Source: Mortierella sp. BCC40632 (lineage: Eukaryota > Mortierellomycota > Mortierellomycetes > Mortierellales > Mortierellaceae). From it: 64,000 nt of DNA. The notes beneath the pieces are model-generated. The model had not been told where the DNA came from. It saw only the letters and a list, made by a program, of their open reading frames with translations, and made no database searches. Positions 12,433 to 26,196 of this stretch are shown here, piece by piece. The stretch's first letter is position 1, and the number at the start of each line of letters is the position of its first letter. The translations under genes and the position numbers were made by a program. The DNA is taken from NCBI GenBank assembly GCA_011634665.1, contig WAEK01000015.1:62001-126000 (forward strand), in the 5' to 3' direction.

Positions 12433-14512
12433 ATGGAGCAGGACCCACAACAGCTTATAGTCATGGCCGATCCAGAACAGAAGCAACAGGAAAGCGGCCA
12501 TCCCTTGTCGACCGAGAATGAAGGGACAGGTATTGATCCTTCTACCACAAGTGGTCTGATCGAATCCAAAGCCGCTGCTGATCCAGAGACGTGCTTGTCC
12601 TCTTCTTCTCTCCACGACTCGACTGCGCCCTCCTCCAGTGCCACGGACACAGTGGCGACGACTACGGAGACTACTGTCGACACAGACACCTCAGGGACGG
12701 TAGCCACATCAACAAACCCCGAGTCTGCACGATCTGAGGAGGTTCCACAAGGAAAGAGCCCCTTCTGGAAACCACGTCCACCACCTGTCATGGGACCCGA
12801 TGGCAAACCGCTCTCCAAGAATGCGGCCAAAAAGTTGTTGAGGCATCAACAATATCTGGAACGCAAACCCATGATGAAGGCTCAGGAAAAGTTGAAACGA
12901 AAGATCAAGGATCAGAAACGACGCGAGGCGATCGAGGCAGGTAAGAAAGGAAGGAGAAGAAGATGAAGTCGACAGGATTTTTTTTTTTTTTTTTTTTTAG
13001 TGAACTGAACAGATTGAGAGGAACCTCTGTTGGACTAACCAGACTTTGTAATGCACCTTCTCTTGACTTGATCTGTTTTCTTCCTGTTCGGCAACGCTTT
13101 CGTGACAAACTAAACAAAAGGAATCATCTTGCCTCAGCCAAAGAGACAGAGGTTTGAGCAGATCCACTCAGGAATCACCATCGGAATCGACATGTCATTT
13201 GATGAACATATGTTGGAAAAAGGTAAAAAAAAAAAAAAAAAAAACCTAGGCCTCCTTTATCCAAGACTACATTGCATAGCTCCAAGCTTTCGACCCTAAA
13301 AAGAATGGAAAATTTTGCTACCTCGTTGTCTCTCTTTCTAGGAAATCAAATCCATGGTCGATCAGATCAAACGTTGTTACTCTCACAACCGGACATGTCA
13401 CAAGATCGCTCATCTGGCCTTGACCTCTTTCACTGGAGATTCCTGGACCGAGTTCCAAAGGCGAGCCAATGGGTACGAACTCTGGAGGAATTTCTCGATT
13501 CATGAAAAGAGCCTACAGGAGGTGTGGCCCTCGGAAGAAATCCCAGGAAAGATTCAAATGGAAGAACTCAAGAAACGACAGGTGGTTGCCACGGAGAAAT
13601 CAGAGGCAGCAAGAACCAAGGCGATGGCGGCCAAGGAGTCTGCAGAGACGGCATCGCTTGCTCAGGGCACCTCAACAGACTCTACGCAGAATGGTACCAC
13701 CTCTTTGGATTCAACGACTGTCCCAGCAACAGGTGCAACTGACACCACTAAATCGACACCTTCAATTCCGACTCCATCGCCTGAAGAGATCAAGGCCCTG
13801 GAACAGATGCGAGCTGCCAAAGAAGAAGAATTGGTGACGATCCCAGCTGTCCAGAAAATCGTCTATCTCAGTGCGGATTCACCCAATGTGATTTCGAAGC
13901 TTGAGGCAGGGACCTGTTATGTCCTGGGTGGTATTGTGGACAAGAACCGATTCCCGGGATTGTGTCAAGAGAAGGCAGAAGCCCTTGGATTGGAGACTGG
14001 GCAGTTACCAATTTCAGAGTATATTCAAATGTCGAGTCGACGAGTTCTGACGGTCAATCAAGGTCAGTGGATATGCATTCATTTATGAATGAGAGGAGAG
14101 AGAGGAATGGATGAGGATTTTATTTTTCTTATCTCATAAAACGCGGACTTAGCGTCCATGAGACTCATGACTTGGAATTTTTTTTTTTTTTTTTTTTTTT
14201 TTTGTAATAGTGTTCGAAATCTTGATGCAGTTTATCGATTGTAATGACTGGAAGGAAGCCTTTTTGAAGGTGATTCCTCAGCGCAAGTTGGAGGACAAGC
14301 CTCGGAACCGAGGAGGCAAAGATTCTTGGCGGATCAAACAACAACAGTTACAGCAAGAGAGGCAAGGCGATGCTGGCGAGGAATCACTTCAGGACAGAGC
14401 AAGTGGTACGAGCAGTGTGGCGAGCAGCGTAACGGGTGATCATGATAGCGAGTCAGAAAATGAGAATGAACAGGATGATGAAGTCGAGGACATAGACATG
14501 AAGAACTCATGA
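12433..14512 (+). CDS. TRM10: tRNA (guanine-9-N1)-methyltransferase TRM10, with an apparent one-base frame error
   Basis: TRM10 uses S-adenosylmethionine to methylate N1 of guanine 9 in tRNAs; it is a SPOUT-class enzyme. Exons: 12433-12940, 13121-13222, 13342-14062, 14211-14512. Family hallmarks are IGIDMSFDEHM in exon 2, YLSADSPN and YVLGGIVDKNR in exon 3, then LPISEYI, SSRRVLTVNQ and FEILMQF across the last junction. The N terminus (about 130 residues) is Ser/Thr-rich and ends in a Lys/Arg-rich segment typical of the family. The C terminus is acidic. The insertion at about residues 280-340 is Thr/Ser-rich. The exons sum to 1,633 bases, one too many. The run of five A before the exon 2 donor would have to be four to give the expected Glu-Lys-Glu-Ile join. 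Start 12433 or the in-frame Met at 12463 are both possible. Confidence 0.92.
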
Positions 14513-15520
14513 GTCCAGCAGCTTCATTAAAGAAATTCTCTATTTTCTGTATATCGCATATATTTTTTTTTCTTGAAGGGTGGAGGGTGGGGAATCTCGA
14601 TGAACGAGGTAAGTTAGTCTCTGCTCCTTTTTTACTCTTTGGAATATGTATTGCAAATCATGGTGATGTATTTTGTATCAAGCTGAGATTTGTTGGGGGT
14701 GGACCTCATGGAGTACTGGAATGTTGGATAACCCTTTGGAACTTCATGAGACTTCTAGGGAAAAAAAAAAAAAAAAAAGCACGCCTCCATCAGAGTATAG
14801 ACTCCTGTAGATCGCTGTCCAGGCGAAATCGTTCCGAACAGACCCTATCATAAGATATTGCAGGAAATAAAAGCCCATTCGACAAAGCTTGCCGATGACT
14901 GGAGCGACAGGAGGACAATAGTGTCATGTTGCTGACCAATATAGCTACAAATCGCAACCAAATCGGCAGTCTCAGCTGGATGAGAGAAGTCTATAGGCCA
15001 TGAATTAGTGATCCTGAGGTAGTTGAAATGGAATCATGATCGTGGCGAAATGGCCGACCTTGGAGTTTGGCCAAATGGTTTTTCGATCCTCGACTTGGGC
15101 CATTGACAGATGAGTTGGTGATGAATGACAATTGAACGGATGGTCCCAAGTGAATGAGAGTGGCCTATAGAGCAAGGATGAGCAATCATTAAAGGTCTAG
15201 GAGGATGTGTTCATGATCGTGTCATGAAGAGGACTTTGGAGATTCGACGACCATTGGCCATTTTGGCCAGAGGAAAAATTGGTGGCGAGATAATTGGTGG
15301 CAAAAGAGGGAAGACAGTCGTTCAAGCCACCCCATGCAGTAGGTGCAAAGTTACACACTCAGGGCGAAGCATTGCCTCCTCTGACCAATGGTTGGACTGC
15401 GTTAGACTGATGTGGTGACGAATTGTTTTTTTTTTCCTCCATCTCATCATCTCATACTTTCTTGCCGTCTTCTTCACCCTCACTTTTGCTATCCAAGACT
15501 GAGCTCTAGCTGCGGCAGTC
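14513..15520. other. Spacer downstream of TRM10
   Basis: About 1 kb containing the TRM10 3' region, a poly(A) run near 14761-14778 and mixed unique sequence. I see no credible gene. Confidence 0.45.
14866..14871 (+). terminator. Poly(A) signal AATAAA
   Basis: Canonical hexamer about 350 bases after the TRM10 stop; a plausible cleavage signal for that gene. Confidence 0.3.
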
Positions 15521-18500
15521 ATGGAGGAACCCCTTGTTGCCACCACAACCACTCCATGTCCAACACAACCAGCCAGACCAGAGGCGACATTTATCACAGT
15601 GGATCCAGAACTATATCCGAGCTCGAGCCGGCATGCTAAAGCGACGCGACAAACAAACAAAGCCTGTGTTACTCAGGACAGAAGAAATGTCAAGGATGTC
15701 GAGCTATTAGATTTTAGTAAACCAAGTCAACGGGTTGTAGCATTTAGAGACCAACAACCACAACCCTCTAATGGACCGTCTGCTACTTCTGCCCAGCCCT
15801 TTTCCAGTGATTTTGGTGGAACCGCAGAGATCTTTATCGAATCGAGTGACAACGATTCAAATAGTGAGAGCGAGGACAACCATGATAACCAAGACACTAA
15901 AAGGTTTCCTAGACTGCTCATGAGGGTAGCACCCTTCTCGCCAATGGAAGAATACGAGAGCAGAATGAAGAAGGAATTTCGCGAAGGAAATAATCGTAGG
16001 TGACATTTTAAAAGCATTGCCGTTTTGATTCTTGTAAACCAAACTTATATTTACAACTTATCGCGCAACAGCCTCAAGAGAATTTTTCACAAGGGGAGCA
16101 TCCAGATACAAATCAAATACAATCAAGTATGTAAGGCATAGTCTCCTTCCAGAGAGCAATACACACCTCTACCCCTTGATCTCATAAAAGAGTTAGTGAG
16201 AAAGGGTGCTCTAGTTATACTACACCGGGAGGAACTGCTGATCACTCTGGAATAGCAATGCGCCGTGTAGCGGATAGTTGAACAAAATAGAGAAAAGTGT
16301 GGGAACGAACGAGTGAGGGAAGAGTTGTAGTGGCTCTTTACATTCGTGTTCTATATTGGGATCTCCAAGAGGCAAGGTTCGTACCCAAGTTTGATCCTCT
16401 TCATTTCTCTTTCTTTAACCGAACCCCTTTCTCGCTCATCATCTTCATTGTTCTGTCATAGGAATTACGCAAACCCTATTCGGATCCAAGGAAACGAGAG
16501 ATTTCTCGTATGTACCAACGCGCATTATACAATACTGTGGAGATGTCTTGTATTGTAATAACAAAAAGATCCACAAATGATAGGTCCAATTTGGTACTTT
16601 GACAGAACCCTACGAGTGTTTTTTCACGGTGCTTTGTCTATTGCTTGACCGCGAGGCAGCAGAATTAGAGTGTATTGAGATAAATGATTGGAAACAAAGC
16701 CAGGTATTGTATATTTGATGGTATCTCAGTGTTCATGGTAGACGCTTCCTCTAGCTCTGAATCTAACAGTAATTTCACACATCCAGAAAATTGTTCTGGA
16801 CTCAATCCCTCCAGAAGGTTTGATTATCAGAATGACTCGCTTGTTGCACTGACTGCTTACTTTTACGAAGAGACCCCAACTAACTCGATGACCTTTCTTC
16901 ACTCAACCACTCGAAACAGGGGAGCAGTCGTTCGTTCGGGTCTTACTGCGCACCCAGATGTTTCGGCGCTCATTCTCCATTCGATTGCAACGCAAGGATG
17001 GATCTCAATCTGCATCCATTCGGCTATGCTATATGGAAATCTTTCGAAATCCGCCTGGCTCAGATTTATACGGTACGCTAGCCATAAGATAGATGAGGGC
17101 CAAGTCAACAAGACCGAGCCAGAAAAACTAACTGAAGGCATTTTAACCACCTAGACTGTATTCTTCCCAACATCCCGCTCCCAAGAAATATTATCAATGT
17201 ATGGTGCGACGGTGGTCGAGGTGCAGCTGAAAGATATTTATTGCCCGAGATTAAGGATTACTCCATTTCATCTTCAGGATCGCATGTCGCCATGCTTGTG
17301 TCAACGGGCAATCGACTCTATCTTGACGTATGGGGACTCGATTGGGTGAATGCAGCTCGGGAAAGGACACCTCAATACGGTTTGACCTTTTTTCGTCCAA
17401 ATAGAGCTGCTGTAGACTGTGAGAAAGGAGACTTTGACTGTGTGCACGTTTCGATATCATGGGATGGGTCACAGATTGCGATCAATAGAGGCCAAGATGG
17501 TCCATATCTTCCAGTGAGTCTATTCACTCTCTACGATCCTCAAGCTATATATGGCTACACATCCCAGAAGAATCAAAGACTATTGATACTTCTGCAATCA
17601 ACTCTACACGACAAATGTACCACACTAAAACGCTTTGGTGGTCATGCCAAGTTTACCAGTATCGCTCCTGAAAAGCGGAGTGTTGAGTCTGAGCGATATC
17701 TTGCCTGTGATGGACAGGATCTCCATGTATTTACTATCAAAGGAGAATGGGAGATTCTCTACAGCATCCGGGTCGCTCCTATAATTAACTGGGACGCAAG
17801 AAACTTGGTATCCTTTTCCATGGCCAATGAAATCGTTGTGACTTGGAGTTCGCCTGTCCAGCTCTCAGTCTGGAGCCTTAAGTCAAGGGGAAAGTTGTGC
17901 TATATCGATTCAACTCACAAAATCAAGAGGTTTGTCCTATCCTTGGATGGTCGAACAGTCGCAGTATCAACAGAGGATACACTTTCGCTTTACTCGGCCA
18001 CATCAGGAAGTCTTGTTCAGAGTATTGACACTTTGACAGACTTTTGGGTGGAATATCTCGAAGGAAATAGTGTAGTGTATGGATGGAGAGATGCAAATGG
18101 CAACACAATCGATATTATGAACCCACAATCAAAAGTTCGGTTGACGGTCCAAATGCCAAACCGAAGCATGAGCAAGATTTACGCTATTCTTCCCAGATGT
18201 AACACCGATGGACTGAGTACGGGTTCCGCTATCATCGCTTGTTGTCATGGATCAATTCTTGAGGTCTCGTTTATTGAAGACATTTTGGTGGACTCCAACA
18301 GGGAAATGTCTAGCAGTTGTGGGTTAACATCGAAGTCTAGTGTACTACCAGAGATCGACGGAGAAATTGAGGTCTCTCTCTCTGAAAGAGTGCACACAAT
18401 AGTGCTAGGGAATAGGCTACCCAAAGGACAAAGACCTAAATCAGACAACCACTTGATAGTAGCCACACAGTTCAAGGATGGCAAGTCGAGCAGAGTATCC

Positions 18501-21500
18501 TTGAATGCCGACAGGTTCTTCTTGGTCGAGAACCATTCGCAGATCGTGGCACTGGAACTAAGAAATTATGCCATGCGTATTTCGGTCTGGCGATTACCTC
18601 AAGAACCTGATGATGACCTTGAGCCAATATCATTTTGGGAGAGACATCCAGTCTCTGGTTCTCTTGGACGACTAGGGAAATACAGCTCTTTCTTTCCTGA
18701 GCAAAGAACGCGTGAGCTCAGGACATTTGAATTTATTGACGAGAAATATTGGGATATTTCAATTCGATTTTCACCATGTTGGGGACCTCCAAGACTTTGC
18801 TTGGATCAAGATGAAATTGGATTGGATCTGGTGCTAATCTTTACACCACTTAAGATCGCCAATTTTCACACTCCCAACTATCCTTATTCCGACCAGGAAG
18901 GATCGTCACAGGAGGTTCGGAAAGAGGCGATCCGATATCTGAGATCACACATTAACTACTATCCAGATCCGAATGACCATTCCAAGTCTGTCATGTCATC
19001 TATTTGTCGAGATTGGAAAAGCCTGAGACTCAACAAACAACCTGTGGCGGCCCTGAATCTACTGCTCGAGTCTCTTCCAGGAAATAATTGGGTGCCTCGT
19101 CCATGGTATTCAGAGGGGTCAAACCCTGTCGGAGTCATGCTATCTTTTGCGCAATCCGACCCTCAAGCATTGGTAGCAGTACACCTCCTTATCAATCACT
19201 GCACCGAGAGGGCCAAGGCAAAGAATGACATTTCATACATCCTATTTCTCCTCGAAAGTCTGGATAACCTTGTGACCCAGCATCCTGACATTGGCCTCGC
19301 CACAGCGAGGCTTTTTACCTACTTCAAGTTGAGTGATCGGGCCTTAGTTGTAAACAACCACAAGATCATTCACCCCTTCACGTTCAGTCAACTTTGGTCA
19401 CCCGACACTCGCAAGATTTACGAAACCAAAAATCCAATCCTCCAATTTCACTTCATGGAAGGACTTCCCGATCCACTCAATTCCAATTTTGTCGAGGATA
19501 TTTATGTTGCCCCTGTCAATCTTCTCTGGTCATTTGTCCCCAATCCTCAGAACTCTCTTAGAGAGTTTTCGAGAGCTTACTATGGGACTTTGACCACTTG
19601 GCCGCAAGCGCTCTACCATATGGTGTTGTTCAATCTGAACCCAAACAGCCATGTGTACATTCGTCCTCAGTATCATTCTCTGGTGATCCTTGATAGTCCA
19701 GCCATTGAGGCTGTGATCCAATACAAGTGGTGAGTACCACAGTCAGATCGTGGTGTCTAGAAATGAATGCAAGAGAGGACGGAAGCCGCTTTTTTTTTTT
19801 TTTATCTTTTTTTTTCTTTTCTTTTCTGGTGAGCTCAATGTTGACTCAACGTTCTGTCGTGAATAGGAACACATTTGTATTCAAGCTCTGGTTGATTCGA
19901 TTCGCTTCTCAGTGTGTTTACTATATCCTTATTGTTGTAGCTGCACTTATGCAGGTCTATCTCCAACATCGGGCTACCTTGGTTGGATTGTTTGGTACCA
20001 TCTGTGGGTTCTCTTGTGTATTCCTGTGGCTCGAGTTCTTGCAGTGGCGAGAAGGTCGATTCTATACCCGATATATGAACAAGACAAACAACAAGGAGAA
20101 AAGGCGATCTCCTCACTTTAGGTATTTTTTTTTTTTTTTTTTTTTTTCACATTGGTTGTCCTGGTTGAGTGGGATAATTGAGTATCTCAACATCGACTGA
20201 GATGAACTATTACTTTTATCCATGGCCAGATCGCCTTACAATTTGTTAGATCTACTCGTATATCTCTATCCACTTGGAACAAGTCTGCATCAGGTTCTCA
20301 ATCTGAATGGAGTAGGTACGCAAGAGGTGACATCGGATTTTAGTTTCTGTGTCGTGTTGGTCTTCCTTCACCTGGTAAGTAGAGTTATCCAACTCGAGAG
20401 GGAAGAAGGGGAGGGGAGGGAGAGTTAGTGTAGAATCAGTTGCAAGGAGTTTGATAACCATGAACACTGTGATTCAGAATATTTTCCTGGCCTCTCTCTC
20501 TTCAAATCTGATTCAAATATGGGATCCAGCTAGCTGAACTTCGAGTAAGCGAGACGGTGTGCAAGTACATCACCATTGTCTTTGGTATCCTTCGAGAGAT
20601 CAAGACATTCTTTGCTGTGTTTGCAAGTGGAGTGTTGTTTTTTTCAATTGCGATTGTCCATGTTCTTCATGGGGTTGTCGGCAACGGTGGAGAAGGATCA
20701 GATGCGAAAATATCAAGCAACTTTTTCGGTATTGTAACATCCGTTTACCTGATGATGGCAAGTACTGCTTCTTTGGCATGGTTGTCTGCCTCTGTTTCAT
20801 CTTTCTCTATCATTTTTTTTTATATTTCCTTTGCACTCCTTCATGCCAGCCAAATTATCCTAATTCTAACTGTGATACTTCTTGTTAATGGGTTCATGCA
20901 ACAGGGAGGTCGATTTGATCCTTTTGCAGATGATCTCAAATGGGAAAATGACGATGCGCCAAGTCAGGAAGCTACCACACCTCGACAATCCTTCAGGATC
21001 TGGTCTCTATTGGTGATAGTGATGATCTATTTTACATTCACGTCCATTCTGATGCTCAATGTTCTAATTGGTAAGAGTTAGGTTGAGATATGGGAGTGAG
21101 GGATACTTATATATTTCTGGTTGGATTTGAACAAAGCGGGTTCCTAGTACTGTCATTCACTCTTTCTCCGTTCTTGTTCCTCTTACACTCTCGATCAGCT
21201 CTGATCAACGTGGCCTTTGTTAAGGCTGACGATTCTTGGCGTCAGGTGTGGCTCGAGAACAGACTTCGGTATGTCGAGAGTGCCGAGAACATGTCATTCC
21301 ACATTCCAGGTAAGCGAGCTGCTGTAAGAATAAATGCGCTTTGAGATCTCCTTCAGAGTGCTGGATGTGTGTTTTCTATTGCACCCAACATCTCATGCTC
21401 CAGATTTGTCCTGACTGACACTTGTCTTTTGCAATGGTCTTTTGCAATGGTATGGATACCCTATCATGTTCAGGATTTCGAGAGACTTTTGACTGGTTCC

Positions 21501-22063
21501 CTCAAATGATCTACTATGCAGCAACACCGTACCAAGTCAAGCAGTACTGGCGACGGATCAAAAAGAAAGACGAAGAGATCATTTTTGCTGAGGAAGGGGA
21601 GGAGAAGCAAGGATCAGATACTAGCGGATTGAAATGTGAAGACGAGACCTCAATATCTCCCACTACCACAGACTCACTCGAGGAGGGACTCGCAACACAC
21701 GGCGAAGACATGTCCTTTCTCAAAGCGACACTTGTGAAGCAGACAAGAGACCGCAGATCAGACGATATGGCTCTCCTGGGGCGTATGGAAGAGCAAGTCC
21801 GAGCATTCAAGGAACAAGCTCATCAGATTTCACTTCTCCAAGAGGCCATGATGGAGCAGAAAGATGTCGTAGAATTGAAAAAAGATGTTGCAGGATTGAA
21901 AGTCGATGTCACAGAGATGAAAGACGATGTCGCAGGGTTAAAAGGTGATGTCTCAGGATTGAGAGTTGATGTCACAGAGTTGAAAAGCGACATCCAGGCG
22001 ATTCTTTCGATATTAAAGCGATGCCCTCCTCAGTCACCAGAGGAATCAAGGCTGCTCAAGTAA
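15521..22063 (+). CDS. Large membrane protein: WD/beta-propeller-like N-terminal half joined to a six-helix ion-channel-like domain and a coiled coil
   Basis: Well-supported exons are 16704-17072, 17138-19729, 19867-20121, 20230-20374, 20530-20758, 20906-21070, 21199-21309 and 21474-22063, all joining in phase. The 5' part (an open exon from 15521 and smaller exons before 16704) is not resolved and may be a separate gene. Exon 17138-19729 encodes about 860 residues with repeated short beta-like units ending in WG or VW, as in WD or propeller proteins. Downstream exons encode about six hydrophobic helices, then a pore-like segment (LMM joined to GGRFDP) and a last helix ending NVLIALINVAF, a pattern of TRP/polycystin-like and other ion transport proteins. 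A cation channel in a membrane is therefore likely, but the gating signal is unknown. The tail is charged and ends in a coiled coil. The intron at 20759-20905 begins with GC. Confidence 0.68.
21862..21995 (+). repeat. Short tandem repeats encoding an LKxDV coiled-coil array
   Basis: Related 21- to 42-base units encode repeated Leu-Lys-x-Asp-Val and Met-Lys-x-Asp-Val heptad pieces at the C terminus of the channel-like protein. The spacing suits a coiled coil used for subunit assembly. Confidence 0.7.
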
Positions 22064-23326
22064 TGGCCAAGTTCCCCCCCCAAAAATAGATAGATATATA
22101 GGCATATCCCATAGCGTAAACTGAGTCGAGTCTGAGAATGGATGACAAAGCACTCTTGCAAACATACGAAATCAGTCAACAGAGGGTGTACTCGGCGAGT
22201 GAAGGATATGTCATGTCGTTGCAATATTTGCCTCTTTCCTTCGTTAGATGGAACACAATATTGACGATCTTTAGTGCTGCAACAATTTGGAGCCTGTATT
22301 TCGTTGACGACGACTCAGCTGGGACATCTAGACCTTGTGTCACCCCATGAGGTTCAACATGTCATCGCGGATGCCTGAGGAAAGAGGAGCTTTTATCACC
22401 CCATCAGTACATCCCTTTTTCTTAGCATTTACCCGGTACGCACAACCAAGATCGACTTGCTCATTTGCCAGGAATCAAGTCTAGAGGAACTCTTGGCTTG
22501 ATACACTATCGAGAAAAAAGACTCGTAAGACTCTGTAAAAGTCGAGTAGGCACTACTGGCAAATGATCTACCTTTTTTGTTTGCCAAGCCCATGAGCTGC
22601 CTGTGGTACGCGTTGGAGCAAGCGGCGTCTCGGTGAAGCACTACTAATTTGATCCGCAAGAAGAAAAAAAGCAGATTGCTATCAACACCCTTGAACATCA
22701 CAACGCCAATGCATTCTCTGCAAATACTGCAACAGACTGACTCCAAAGGCCCAAACTTACAGTCGGGAAATGCATTCTCTATCCCGATGTTGAATGTGTA
22801 ATCCTTTTTCTGGTTGTCCCCCCCCCCCTTCAATTTGTGGATCATCAATAACCACATTCAGTGCCTCGCTGGAACCCTCTGCCCCAGACTTGCACTCCAA
22901 AATCGAGATCCAGACTTCATGACAAGTCTTTCTGTATTGTCGCGCTCTTTGCGTGCCCAAAAAAGTTTGACCCTTCTGCAATCCTGCACTGAACACTGAA
23001 CCGACTTTTGTTGCGCTCAGAGTTAGCCACTCTGTTTAAAGAAAGGAGTTTGGGGAGCCACCTCGAGTTGGCTTGTTTGGCCTTACCAACCCTCTCGAAC
23101 AAGGCATAGCTGTACATTTTGTCAAGCTAATAGTGTGGAAGAACCATCTAGCTTGGCATCCGAGCAATAGGCTTTTCAAGTGGGAACACCTAGCCCACTT
23201 GCTCTCTAGTATTAAAATGAGGCCACCGGGGCTCAAAGCTGCAGAGAAGGTGTAGGAAGGTACTGTCCTCACTGCTCATGTGCCCATCATTACTCTCTCT
23301 GTAAGGCCTTCAACGGGGATGATCCC

Positions 23327-23398
<72 letters not shown>

Positions 23399-23503
23399 CG
23401 GATGAACAACCTGGAGGCATGGTCTCTTGCTTCCAAGCCACACGCAGTCCAACGTTTGGTCATGTTCAGGCCATGGGTCTGTTCTCAGCAGCGATCAACC
23501 AAC
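22064..23503. other. Spacer with a long (CT)n tract and possible gene debris
   Basis: Contains unique sequence with short protein-like segments interrupted by stops in all frames (about 22440-23250), which could be decayed coding DNA, and a (CT)n tract of about 65 bases just before the MetAP2 gene. I cannot assign a family. Confidence 0.4.
23330..23395. repeat. (CT)n microsatellite before MetAP2
   Basis: About 32 uninterrupted CT units ending about 110 bases upstream of the MetAP2 start, on the coding strand. Confidence 0.9.
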
Positions 23504-26196
<2,693 letters not shown>

